Part shown: piece after piece, positions 8,501-16,610 of the stretch
Layout: each line of letters begins with the position of its first letter
Numbering within the stretch: position 1 is the stretch's first letter
Assembly: GCA_040219575.1 (NCBI GenBank)
Contig: JAVJSD010000077.1
Coordinates: 1-33,290, forward strand
Origin: JAVJSD01 sp040219575
Lineage (GTDB): Bacteria > Planctomycetota > Planctomycetia > Pirellulales > Pirellulaceae
Length of the DNA: 33,290 nt
Direction of reading: 5' to 3'
Translations under genes and position numbers: made by a program
Notes under the pieces: model-generated
Seen by the model: only the letters and a program-made list of their open reading frames with translations
Database searches by the model: none
What the model was told of the DNA's origin: nothing

Positions 8501-8851
8501 TTGGTGCTGTTCGGCGTCGTGAAGAAGGCGGCCATTCTGCAGGTCGACCATATGAACCAGTTGCGCCACCAGGGCATGGAGCGCGGCGCGGCCATCCTGC
8601 AGGCCAACCGCGACCGACTGCGCCCGATTCTGATGACCGCCATTTCGTTCATCGCCGGCATGCTGCCGCTGCTGATCGCCACCGGCCCCGGCGCCGAAGA
8701 ACGGCGCTCGATCGCGGTGCTCGTCGTCGGCGGTCAGGCCCTTTCGCTGCTGATCACGCTGCTGGCGATCCCCGTCATCTACTCGTTCTTCGACGACCTC
8801 CGCTTCACCCGCCGCTCCGCCGTCGCCCCCTCCGGCGAAGAGGGAGAGTGA
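5600..8851 (+). CDS. RND-family efflux pump, inner-membrane subunit (AcrB/ACR_tran type)
   Basis: A 1083-residue proton-driven exporter of the hydrophobe/amphiphile efflux group. It opens with TM1 (FAMMLIAALVVAGLASY) and the typical VDRFPNIDMPSV loop. A large periplasmic domain follows, then TM2-TM6 from about residue 340. TM4 carries the proton-relay Asp pair in MVGVVIDDAIVVLENVFR. A second periplasmic domain and the second membrane half follow, with the TM10 lysine pair in LFGVVKKAAILQVDHMNQLR. The two-fold repeat typical of the family is complete; 1083 residues is slightly above the usual 1020-1050. The nearest match by eye is the broad MdtB/MexF-like group; the substrate cannot be told. 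No outer-membrane TolC-type gene follows, so that part must be encoded elsewhere. The end converges on the cyclase gene. Confidence 0.95.
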   Translation: MQWLADVCVRRPVFAMMLIAALVVAGLASYAQLGVDRFPNIDMPSVRVFTLYPGAAAAEVESEVTQVLEDAVSTVAGIEELRSITADGSSLVLLTFEIDRDIDSATQDVRDAVAGALNQLPPDVDPPVVRKQDLDASPIMSLAVSGPREHRELYVLADRYVKSVVQSAQGVGEVVIEGATDRAVRIDIEARRLAAHRLSIAQVHEALLAQNAEIPGGRVDAGQRELTLRTLGRMPTAEEFSDLVVTTVEGTPITISDLGRAVDAQKEERTVARFDGEAAVVLEVQRQSGANTVEVIDAVKERLQQSRRLLPDDVKVEVLQDQSRYIGAAMHEIQNHLIGGSILASIVVLLFMRSWRSTVIAAVAIPTSIIGTFAFMRAFGFTMNNVTMLALVLMVGVVIDDAIVVLENVFRTIEEKHRPPMQAAIEGTREIGLAVLATTLSLVIVFLPVSFISSVTGRLLFEFGITATVAVLISMLVSFSLTPMMCSRMLRRAPHGDGDADAEPASRRGFYHWIEEGYMLCLRGAMRCRWLVLIVVLALIASNVPLFSMVSQDYIPTNVDESEFEIRLTAPEGATAIAMRGVLDELEDDFLAVPGVEHVLSTVGGSFIRGVNSANIYVRLQDIEERSFSLTRLFHATLAGDPLAAFRGNFNQREKMQAMRKIVARYPELRASIRNLTSFRQGAPVDIDFVVTGPDLDTLSTYSAKLRDRVAQIPGVVDVDVTLRFDRPNLLAHIDRQRAAALGTDVREIADTLRLAVGGDDRASRFYDEKADDAYDVELRLVGVDRDDPDSISQLYVRTDPVIAPAAYSAARTPAVGMPVIAGLEGGAGPSLTRIDNLVHFEERFTPARIDRLDHQRMVAVRANIVAGYALADRLEAVRQAAVEVGIPRGCSTQVLGRGRELDRTLLDFGWMFLLSFVFMYIVLAAQYEHLIHPLTILISLPLAVPFGLLSLWIGGETLNLYSALGILVLFGVVKKAAILQVDHMNQLRHQGMERGAAILQANRDRLRPILMTAISFIAGMLPLLIATGPGAEERRSIAVLVVGGQALSLLITLLAIPVIYSFFDDLRFTRRSAVAPSGEEGE

Positions 8852-8984
8852 CGAGGGTTTGGTCGAACAGCGGGGTGCGGAAAATCGGGTGATTGAGGCC
8901 TGCATTGACTAGACTCGCTTCGACAGCCGCAACACACTTGTTTGCGCAGCGTGCTTGTAACGGCAGTCGACGGGGAGCACATCA

Positions 8985-11900
8985 TCATGGTGCATCGGCG
9001 AGCAAAGCCCGCACCTGCTCGGTTTCGTGCACCGCGCCGAGACGTTCCAGGAGCGGCAGCGCGGCGTGGAGGTGCTCGGCCCCGGCGGGCGAATCCGCCG
9101 CTTCGGACCCGGCCAGATGCAGATGGATCAGGGCGGTTTCCAGCGGCATCTCCAGACGAACGGCGTGACGCAACGCGCGGCGCCACGAGAGCACGGCCCG
9201 AGCGCGTCGCCCCAGCAGCCACAACCGGACGCCTTCGTGGCAGTACCAGCGCGGCCAGCCGATGGGAAACACCTTCGCATACCAGGCCAGACGCCCGCAG
9301 GCGCGTTCGGCGCTGCGACGGCGGGTTGGATCGTGGAGGTGTCGGCTCCACAGCGCCAGCAGCACTTCGGTCGCGCCGGAGAATCCTTCCAGGGTCGAGA
9401 CGGTGGTGTACGAGGCGTCGTCGATCAACCGCATCGTCGCGTCGGCGTATTGCTCGGCCGACTTCACGTCGCCTTGCCGGAAACTCGCCAGCGCCAGCAG
9501 CCCGTTCAGGCGGATTTCCTCCGTGAGATGCTCCTTGTCGGCCAACAACCGCAGCGCCTCGCGGAAGCGCCGGTCGGCGTCGGCCGTGCGCCCCTGCCGC
9601 AGCAGGCACTCGCCAAGTCCGGAATATCCCCAGGCCTCGTGCAGCTCATTGCTCGCGGCGCGGCCGATCTCGCCGATCCGCTCGTAAAGTCGGCTGGCCG
9701 ATTCGTATTCGCCCAAGAAGCACCGCCGCATGGCGTCGAGCGTGATCGAATCGCCGAGTTGATGCTGGTCGCCGAGCTGCTCCGCGACGGCGATCGATTC
9801 CTCCGCGTCACGTCGCACCTGCTCCCAACGCCCCACTCCCAATCGGTACACGCCGGTCGCCATCAGCACGTAGGCCAGCGTGGGGCGATGGCCGGCTTGA
9901 CGCGCCGTCTGTTCGCTCAGCCGGGCGTACATCTCCGCCAGCCCGCGCCGCCGCAGCATGCCCACCACCAGCCCCATGCCGGAATAGGCGCGGGCCAACA
10001 GCGGCGACAGTCCGGCCCGCTCGGCGACGTTGAGCGCCCGCATGGCCCGCTCCAGTCCCTCCAGGATATCGACCTTCAAGTAGTGAATCTGCGAGAGCCG
10101 CTGCAGGGTGAGCGCCGTCTCTTGATGGCCGCCGGCTTCGCTCTCGCTCTCCTCCACGATCCGCGAACTTGTCAACAGACGCGGGAGGATGCGGTGCAGC
10201 GTCTGTCGCAGGACTTGCCAGACGATGCTTCGGCGCACACTCCCGGTTCCACGCGCCGCCGGGCGGCCGAACAATTCCAAGGCGGCCTCCAACTCCAACT
10301 GGGATTCGAGCAGATTGCCGAGATAAAAATGTGCTTCTCCCAGTTGCCGCCGCCAGTGGCCGAGACGTCGCGATTGCTCCGGCGTGGCGGCGTCGGGATG
10401 GCTCTCCGCATGGCGAACCAGCGCCGCCTCGAACGACCGCACCGCTTCGAGATTGGCGAAATTCCGCAGCGCGCTCTCGCCCGACTTGACGAGATACTCA
10501 ATCTCCCGATCGACCGCTCCCGCGCGGCCGTAGTGATGCGCCAGCAGGGGAAAGTAGTTGGCCGCCCGGCCGAAATGGTCCTCGTACCACTGTCCGATGC
10601 GGCGGTGCAATTGCCGGCGGTTAGCCAGCGGCATCTGGTCGTAGGTCACCTGTTGAATCGTGATGTGCCGGAAGGCGTAGGCCAGGTCCGGTTCGGGAAT
10701 CTCCAGTTCGATGAAGCGGCGACGGGTGAAGCGGTCGAGGTGGTCGCCCAGTTCGTCGCGGTGGCGGTCGTCCTGATAGACGTCGCTCAGCGTTTGCTGC
10801 GGAAACGTGCGCCCGATGACCGTCGCCGTACGCAGCGTGAGTTGCTCCGGCAGCGGCAATCGGTCGACCCGATGCGTGATCAACGCCCGAATGGAGTTCG
10901 GCACGCTTTCCTGCGCGGCCGAAGTCATCCGCAGTCGGCAGCCGTCGTCATGACGCTCGATCAGGTCGACATCCTGCAGGTAGCGTGTCAACTCGTCGAT
11001 GTAGAACGGATTGCCTTGCGTGCGCTGGTACAGAAAGTCGGCCAGAGCGGGGGAGATCCGCTCGGCATTGAGCCGTCGACAGCAGAGCAGGGCGGCCTGT
11101 TCGCGCGGCAGCACGTCGAGCACCAACTTTCGGGCGTCGTCGCGATCGAGGATGGAGGCGTTCTCGGCGGCCTCCACGGCGTCCGGCGGACGCGCGCCGA
11201 CGGCCAGCGTGACGGCGCCGCAGCGCTGCGCGACTAGTTGCAGCAACCTCCTCGAGGCCGAATCGAGCCAGTGCGCGTCGTCCAACAGGATCAACAGTGG
11301 CTGCGCTTCGGCCATCCGCTCCAACAACCGCAACAATAGTTCGTGCAGGTTGTCGGCCCGGGCGCGAGCGTCAAGATCCAAGACGGTCTGCGTCTCCGGC
11401 AGTTCGAGCGGCAACACGGCGTTGAGCAGCGGCGCCAGGTCCGCCAGCGAGCTGTCGAAGGCGAGCGTGTCGAGCACGCGCTGCCGCGCCTGCGACGGCG
11501 GTTCGTTGGCGGCCAGTTGAAAGCATTCGGAAAAGACGCTTCGCCACGGATAGTAGGGCGTCGCGCGCTCCACGGCGTCGCAGGCGCCGACGACAACTCG
11601 GGATCCGCCGGCCTGCGCCATCCGGCACAGTTCCGCCAGCAGCGCCGACTTGCCGACGCCCGGTTCGCCTTCCACCCACAAAATCCGCTCGCGCCGCGGT
11701 TGTGCGGCGTCTTCACTTTCCGACGCGTGAGGCGCGACGGTTGTCCGCGTGCGATCGACCAGCGTCGCGAAAATCTGCAATTCCTCCTCGCGGCCCACGA
11801 GCGCGCCGGACTGAGGCGCCGAGCGCGTGCCGACGCCGACGGCGCGGAAGGCGGGCACCGCCAGATCGATGCCCTTGAGCGGAATCGGCGGCAGCGCCTC

Positions 11901-13175
11901 GAACGTGGCCCGGCCTCGCGAGGCCTGCGACGTCGGCTCGTCGCACAAGACGTCGTCGTGGGCCTTGCCCATCAGCCGGGCCGCCAGGTTCGCCACCAGT
12001 CCGGTGATCGAATACTCTCGCCGACGGTCGTTGCCGCGCGGGCCGCTGAAGATCCGCCCCGTGGCGATTCCGATGTTGGTCGACACACCCTGCGCATGCA
12101 GTTGCTGCTTGATTCGCAGTGCGGCGCCGACGGCGCGGTCGGCGTCGTCTTCGTGAATCCAAGGCGGCAGTCCGAGACACGCCACCACCACCAGTCCTTT
12201 GTCGTCTTGAATCAGATGCAGCACTTCTCCTTCGTAGCGAAGCATGAGTTGCTGCAGCGTCTGCATGACGTCGTGCAGACGCGGCAGCGCGTCGGGCCGG
12301 CCGACGTCGATGCCGCCCAACTTCACGAACAGCACCGAGAGTTGCCGCAAGTCGGCCAGCCAGCCGGCGTGTCCCGCGTCGAGACGGGACAGCACCGTCT
12401 GCGGTACGTAGCAGCGGAGGGCGGACAGCGCGGCCTCCGGCAACCGCGGCGCATCGAGCGGAGCGGGCGACGGCGGGGCGACGATCCGCCGCAGCTTGAG
12501 ACAGTCCGCCGCCAGTGTTTCGCCCTCAAACAGGCCTTCCGCCGCCCGACGGGCCTGCGCCGTCAGCACGACCTCGCCGGGCGCCAGGCTGTCCGAGGCG
12601 GCGCCGATTTGCTCCAGCGGCGCGCCGACCAGCAGCGGACGCCAGCGGCGTTGCACCCCGCCGATTCGGCCCACCGCCATCCGTCCCGCGCCGATGCCGA
12701 TTTTCATCGACAGTTGCACATTCTCGGGCGAGCGAAAGTTGCGCAGTCGCTGCTGCAATTCCAGTCCGAGTTGCGCCGCCCGCTGCACGGCCACGCGCAG
12801 CCTTGGTCCCGCGAGTCGTGAGTCGTCGTCCGGCCCCGCGGTGTTCGACGGATCGCCCGGAAGCGCACCTTCCGCGGGAAACAGGGCGATCGCCGCGTCG
12901 CCGGCGTAGCAGGCGACGTCGCCGCCGTGCTCGGCGATTACGTCGACCAATCGGCTGTAGAAGGCGTTCAGGATTGCGTCGAGTTGCTCGGCGCCCTCGG
13001 GACCGAACTCCGCCAGTCGCTGCGCCAGCGGCGTGAAGCCGGTGATATCGGCGAACAACACCGCGCCGTCGACCTGCTGCCAGCCGTACTGCGCCGACGG
13101 TTCCGGCGAAAGCGTCAACCATCGCTGCACAAAGGCGGGCACGTAGCCGACAAGTTGTTCGACAGAGACACTCAT
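8985..13175 (-). CDS. Soluble-adenylyl-cyclase-like protein: two class III cyclase domains, AAA ATPase and TPR repeats
   Basis: A 1396-residue cytoplasmic protein laid out like animal soluble adenylyl cyclase. The first cyclase domain (about 33-220) has metal ligands Asp43 (FADITGFTPL) and Asp93 (YAGDAAIALFP). Residue 89, where the adenine-selecting lysine normally sits, is Cys. The second cyclase domain (about 275-445) lacks the first metal Asp (FVKLGG) but keeps a QDDKG motif like the degenerate C2 domain of the animal enzyme. A P-loop ATPase follows, with Walker A GEPGVGKS (503-510) and Walker B LLILLDDAHWLD. From about residue 830 to the end it is helical TPR-type repeats. The start ATG overlaps the stop of the upstream gene (ATGA), so the two are translationally coupled. 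Product and activator are unknown; the Cys89 change leaves ATP specificity and activity open. The frame continues upstream of 13175, but that lies inside the previous gene. Confidence 0.9.
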   Translation of the reverse strand: MSVSVEQLVGYVPAFVQRWLTLSPEPSAQYGWQQVDGAVLFADITGFTPLAQRLAEFGPEGAEQLDAILNAFYSRLVDVIAEHGGDVACYAGDAAIALFPAEGALPGDPSNTAGPDDDSRLAGPRLRVAVQRAAQLGLELQQRLRNFRSPENVQLSMKIGIGAGRMAVGRIGGVQRRWRPLLVGAPLEQIGAASDSLAPGEVVLTAQARRAAEGLFEGETLAADCLKLRRIVAPPSPAPLDAPRLPEAALSALRCYVPQTVLSRLDAGHAGWLADLRQLSVLFVKLGGIDVGRPDALPRLHDVMQTLQQLMLRYEGEVLHLIQDDKGLVVVACLGLPPWIHEDDADRAVGAALRIKQQLHAQGVSTNIGIATGRIFSGPRGNDRRREYSITGLVANLAARLMGKAHDDVLCDEPTSQASRGRATFEALPPIPLKGIDLAVPAFRAVGVGTRSAPQSGALVGREEELQIFATLVDRTRTTVAPHASESEDAAQPRRERILWVEGEPGVGKSALLAELCRMAQAGGSRVVVGACDAVERATPYYPWRSVFSECFQLAANEPPSQARQRVLDTLAFDSSLADLAPLLNAVLPLELPETQTVLDLDARARADNLHELLLRLLERMAEAQPLLILLDDAHWLDSASRRLLQLVAQRCGAVTLAVGARPPDAVEAAENASILDRDDARKLVLDVLPREQAALLCCRRLNAERISPALADFLYQRTQGNPFYIDELTRYLQDVDLIERHDDGCRLRMTSAAQESVPNSIRALITHRVDRLPLPEQLTLRTATVIGRTFPQQTLSDVYQDDRHRDELGDHLDRFTRRRFIELEIPEPDLAYAFRHITIQQVTYDQMPLANRRQLHRRIGQWYEDHFGRAANYFPLLAHHYGRAGAVDREIEYLVKSGESALRNFANLEAVRSFEAALVRHAESHPDAATPEQSRRLGHWRRQLGEAHFYLGNLLESQLELEAALELFGRPAARGTGSVRRSIVWQVLRQTLHRILPRLLTSSRIVEESESEAGGHQETALTLQRLSQIHYLKVDILEGLERAMRALNVAERAGLSPLLARAYSGMGLVVGMLRRRGLAEMYARLSEQTARQAGHRPTLAYVLMATGVYRLGVGRWEQVRRDAEESIAVAEQLGDQHQLGDSITLDAMRRCFLGEYESASRLYERIGEIGRAASNELHEAWGYSGLGECLLRQGRTADADRRFREALRLLADKEHLTEEIRLNGLLALASFRQGDVKSAEQYADATMRLIDDASYTTVSTLEGFSGATEVLLALWSRHLHDPTRRRSAERACGRLAWYAKVFPIGWPRWYCHEGVRLWLLGRRARAVLSWRRALRHAVRLEMPLETALIHLHLAGSEAADSPAGAEHLHAALPLLERLGAVHETEQVRALLADAP

Positions 13176-14101
13176 GCGCGACGTGGTTCGAGCTGTGCGA
13201 GCGTGGCGACCGTCAAGGGATACTCCGGCGGTTGGTCTTCCACCACACCCAGATCGAGATTGTAATCCGGCAGGTCTTCGAGACCGCTGCTGGCCAGTTG
13301 CAGAAACCGCGCGGGAAACTCCTCGACGATGTCGCCGATCGACGCGGCCAGCCAGTCGGGCGGCGCCAGTGCGTGCGTGGCGCCGTACTCGGGCCGCGCC
13401 CGACCGACGGTCGACGTGAGGGCCTTCGCGGGCAGATACACTCCCAGGTAGAACGCCAGGCTGTCGGCCGAAACGGCGCGTCGCTGCAAACGGCGATTGA
13501 CCACCTTCATCAGCTTCCACAGGAAGGGACTGTAGCGGACGGACGCCTGATGCGAGGCGAAATGCGTGGAGGTCTGCGTCACGTTTTCGCCGTAGGTGGA
13601 AGCGAAACAGCGCTGCAAGTACTCCGCCGAGGCGACGTCGAACACCGACCGCAATCGCACGGCTTCGTCCGGCCACCGCGCGAGACCGCAGATGGCGTCG
13701 GCGCCGACTTCGAACCGCACGTGCAGCACGGGATCATCGTCGTACGACAGGGGTTGTTCTCGATCGCCCCGCACCCGTTCTCCGCCCGCCGCGTTGAACA
13801 GGGGATGGATCAGCACATCGCCCAGGATGTGCGTCGCCCACCCCCAGGCGAAGGCGGCCTGTGCGTCGCACTCGGCCTGCCGCAGGAGTTCTCTCGCCAG
13901 TTGGCCGGTGCGTACATAGTGCGCCAAGTCGCTGAGCAGCCGATCGCCGCCGGGAAAGTAACCCACATCTGGCCCCACCGCCCCGCACAGAAACGCATTG
14001 CGGTTCGTCTCGTCCTCGACATCGAACGGCTCTTCCCCCGACGCGCGCCACGCCGCGAGCACCCGCGTCGCCAGCACACTATGCAGCACAACCCCGGGCA
14101 T
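13172..14101 (-). CDS. Zinc-dependent phospholipase C-like protein
   Basis: A 309-residue protein with the histidine/aspartate pattern of the zinc-dependent phospholipase C (S1/P1-nuclease-like) family: His7 in VLHSVLATRVL, Asp45 in GAVGPDVGYFPGG, His61 in DLAHYVRTG, and the triad spacing H-x3-D-x3-H at 91, 95 and 99 in WATHILGDVLIHPLFN. These should bind the metal cluster. No signal peptide is seen, so a cytoplasmic or metal-storage role is possible rather than secreted lipase action. I start at the ATG at 14101, which is preceded by GAGAG; the open frame runs further upstream with a poor start. Its stop overlaps the start of the cyclase gene, so the two are probably made together and may act in the same signalling process. 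Confidence 0.82.
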   Translation of the reverse strand: MPGVVLHSVLATRVLAAWRASGEEPFDVEDETNRNAFLCGAVGPDVGYFPGGDRLLSDLAHYVRTGQLARELLRQAECDAQAAFAWGWATHILGDVLIHPLFNAAGGERVRGDREQPLSYDDDPVLHVRFEVGADAICGLARWPDEAVRLRSVFDVASAEYLQRCFASTYGENVTQTSTHFASHQASVRYSPFLWKLMKVVNRRLQRRAVSADSLAFYLGVYLPAKALTSTVGRARPEYGATHALAPPDWLAASIGDIVEEFPARFLQLASSGLEDLPDYNLDLGVVEDQPPEYPLTVATLAQLEPRRA

Positions 14102-14189
14102 AAGGCTCTCGATCACAGTTCGCTGAGGAAGATTCGACGCAACACCGAGTCTATCCGCCGACGGTAGACGACTCCATACGACAGCAGAG

Positions 14190-14218
14190 TCATCGCAGCA
14201 ACGGTTCGCGGTTATAAT
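14190..14218 (+). promoter_or_regulatory. Candidate promoter for the small gene at 14272
   Basis: A perfect -10 box TATAAT at 14213-14218 lies 53 bp upstream of the start codon. The sequence 17 bp further upstream (TCATCG) is a poor -35. It also lies upstream of, and divergent to, the phospholipase-like gene. Confidence 0.4.
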
Positions 14219-14271
14219 GCACGCGAAGTTATGCCAACGGTTTGGAATCGCCGACAACGTCGCCTTCGCCC

Positions 14272-14631
14272 ATGCATGAACCAAACGCTCAGTCGCCGGA
14301 AGTCGCCGTCACCAACACCGGCTTCCGGCTTGGCGGAGTCAGCGGTGAATCGCTCGCAGTCGCGTGGGACGACGTCGCCGAAATCGTCGCCTACAAATGG
14401 GACGTTTGGGGGTATGACATCATCTGCCTCGGCTTTCGAAGAAGGGGCGGAGAAGGTTACATCGAGGTCGGGGAAGACTTCACGGACTACGAGGAATTCG
14501 TCCCCTGCGTCGAAGCCCGATTTCCGCTGGCGAAAGACTGGCGGCGTCGCGTGGCATTCCCTGCATTCGCGACGAACTGGGCCACGATTTGGACCGCGAC
14601 GAATATACAAGCACGCAGCGCAAGCAAGTGA
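14272..14631 (+). CDS. Conserved-looking hypothetical protein
   Basis: A 119-residue soluble protein without signal peptide or membrane segment. It has a strand-rich middle (FRLGGVSGESLAVAWDDV, then VAYKWDVWGYDIICLGFR) and a C-terminal VAFPAFATNWATIW. From memory, small bacterial proteins of unknown function share this layout: an aspartate-rich strand pair, a Glu-x-Trp/Tyr-like patch and a final FPAFATN motif. I cannot name the family. I chose the ATG at 14272, although ten in-frame codons lie upstream from 14242. A good -10 box is 53 bp upstream. Codon use is slightly less GC-biased than in its neighbours. It is followed by 211 bp with no gene. Confidence 0.65.
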   Translation: MHEPNAQSPEVAVTNTGFRLGGVSGESLAVAWDDVAEIVAYKWDVWGYDIICLGFRRRGGEGYIEVGEDFTDYEEFVPCVEARFPLAKDWRRRVAFPAFATNWATIWTATNIQARSASK

Positions 14632-14842
14632 CTTATCAAGTGCGTGGGTGAGTTGATGAGTGTTCTTCAGTGGGTTTTTTGACCGCAATTCACTCGCTCG
14701 CGCGTCGTGTTTGGATCGGCATCACAGGATGAGGGACACTACTCGAATGCGATTCGGCTTGTCGTGACTCGTGGAAAAGGGTTATCGTGCGCTGGCTGAC
14801 CTGGCCGGCGCCGGTCATCAACCTGTTGCGAAAGGATGCGCG

Positions 14843-16399
14843 ATGAAATCCGCCCGTTGTTCGATTTTGCTCACGCTGGTCGCTGTTGCCGCCGGATCGC
14901 TGTTTCGAACTTCCTTGCGTGCTCAGGATCCGCCGGAACTCGAAATCCAGGAGACGGCCGACGCGGCGCCGGTTTCGCAGGAGCAACTCTCGCCCGAGCG
15001 GCGCGCCGTTCTCGCCACGGTGCGTCTGACTGTGCACAACAGCGACGATACCAATATCGTTACGGGAACGGTTATCGGAGTCCACGGCGACGACGCATTG
15101 GCGCTGACCTGCGGCCACGCATTCCGCGACTCGCTCCCCCACGACAAGATCGACGTCGAGCTGTGTGGTCGCGGCGAGTCCGACTCCCTCCGAGGCGAAT
15201 TGATCTTCTGCGACGCCGATCGTCGCGACCTGGCGCTGGTGAAGTTTCGAGCGCGGACGCCCGTCGCGCCGATGCCCATCGCCGGTGAGAAGTTCAAGGT
15301 CGTCGATCGACAGTCCGTCTTCCGTGTGGGCTGCGAGGAAGGCGGCGTCGCCCGCTCCCGGGGATCCTTCATTTCGGCGGTGAATCGCTACGTCGGCCCT
15401 CCCAACATCGAAGCGAAAGGCGCGCCCCCGCTCGGCTGCGCCGGGGGAGGCCTCTTCACGCCCGAGGGCATCCTGATCGGGGTTTGCAACGCCTCGGACC
15501 CGAGCGACGACGAAGGAATTTTCGCCTCGGCCGAGACGGTTCGCGCCTTGCTGACGGAGATCGGCCGCTCGCGCAGCGATCTGGCCGCTTGGGAAGTCTT
15601 CGAAATGCACCGGAGAATTCGCATTGTCGTCGCCGACCGCGACGTGACGATGCACGAGGTTTTGAGCGCGGACAGCTTGCGATACGAAGATTGGCCTTGG
15701 GACCGCGTCCCGGCGGAAGCCGTCCACGACATCCAACGGCTCGTGGGTAAATCGCCCAACATGTTGATCCATGAAGGCGAGCCGATTCTGAGCGAGAAGC
15801 TGGCCGACGATTCGTTCGATGCCCTGCCGCCCGTTCCTCTCGGCTACCGGGTGGCGCCGATCGCGGTCGAGGAGCTTCCCCCGTCCGAGGTCCTGCTGCC
15901 TGGAGACCGCGTCGATCTGCTGCTCTACCTGCCCAAGAGCAGCGAGGTGCGGGAGGCACAGGTCCGCACGATATTCAGGGGCGTCCGTGTGTTCGCCATC
16001 GACGGCCGCCGCGATCGGGCGCTCGACAAAAAGGAACGCGCGAACGACGCCCGGTCGATCTCCGTCCTGATTCCCTCCGCGCAGGTGGAGCGGCTGATTC
16101 TGGCGAAAGAGCTGGGCAAGTTTCACTTCGCGATTCGCGGCCACGCCGACGAACCGGACGATGCCGTCGTTGAAGCCGATGCCGTCGTTGAGTCCAAGGC
16201 AATGGAAGCTCCACGATCACAATCGGACTCACTCGGCGAGTTGGAAGCGGAGAACGCCCGGCTGAGGGCGCGGATCAAATTGCTCGAGCTTAAAGTCCGG
16301 CACGCCGCGGAGATCCGCCGGTTGCTGGAGACCATCAGCGAGCTCAAGTCAAAGCGTGCCGCGAAAACCGGCGGCGGGGCGGCCGCCGGCGATCCGTAG
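14843..16399 (+). CDS. Secreted trypsin-fold domain fused to a CpaB/RcpC-like domain, catalytic Ser replaced by Ala
   Basis: A 518-residue exported protein. Residues 1-28 form a signal peptide (ILLTLVAVAAGSL, cut near LRAQ-DPP). Residues 55-245 look like a trypsin-type serine protease fold: His92 in LTCGHAF and Asp129 in DRRDLALVKF. The usual G-x-S-G-G motif reads GCAGGG, with Ala200 (codon GCC) at the serine position, so it should be proteolytically inactive. Residues 258-435 match the SAF plus RcpC arrangement of CpaB, the Flp/Tad pilus assembly protein: IVVADRDVTMHEVLSADSL, WPWDRVPAEAV, IHEGEPILSEKL and LLPGDRVDLLLYL. A coiled coil (about 475-512) closes the protein. The start is set by AAAGGA six bases upstream. 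No other pilus genes are near. A role in recruiting or scaffolding an envelope complex is inference. Confidence 0.78.
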   Translation: MKSARCSILLTLVAVAAGSLFRTSLRAQDPPELEIQETADAAPVSQEQLSPERRAVLATVRLTVHNSDDTNIVTGTVIGVHGDDALALTCGHAFRDSLPHDKIDVELCGRGESDSLRGELIFCDADRRDLALVKFRARTPVAPMPIAGEKFKVVDRQSVFRVGCEEGGVARSRGSFISAVNRYVGPPNIEAKGAPPLGCAGGGLFTPEGILIGVCNASDPSDDEGIFASAETVRALLTEIGRSRSDLAAWEVFEMHRRIRIVVADRDVTMHEVLSADSLRYEDWPWDRVPAEAVHDIQRLVGKSPNMLIHEGEPILSEKLADDSFDALPPVPLGYRVAPIAVEELPPSEVLLPGDRVDLLLYLPKSSEVREAQVRTIFRGVRVFAIDGRRDRALDKKERANDARSISVLIPSAQVERLILAKELGKFHFAIRGHADEPDDAVVEADAVVESKAMEAPRSQSDSLGELEAENARLRARIKLLELKVRHAAEIRRLLETISELKSKRAAKTGGGAAAGDP

Positions 16400-16610
16400 T
16401 CGGCCGCAGGACGCGAAACAACGCCTTTCGATCTCCTCCGCGCCCGCTCGACAGGGAGTCGGTGCTGGCGTACCGTTCTTGATAGCCGAGCGTTTCCTCC
16501 GCACGACGCGGCGGCTCGGTTGCACACAGACTCCGCGGCGCCGCGCGACGACCCCGGCGCGACCGCAGGACGTTGGTCCCCCAACTGCGGGAAGCTCGGA
16601 TTCCCCTCGC

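Noticed and set aside
5222..8905. A very long open frame on the minus strand opposite the RND pump gene
   Set aside because: It mirrors the codon pattern of the pump on the other strand, is made of low-complexity Arg/His/Gln/Asp-rich sequence and has no recognisable domain. Such shadows are common in GC-rich genes.
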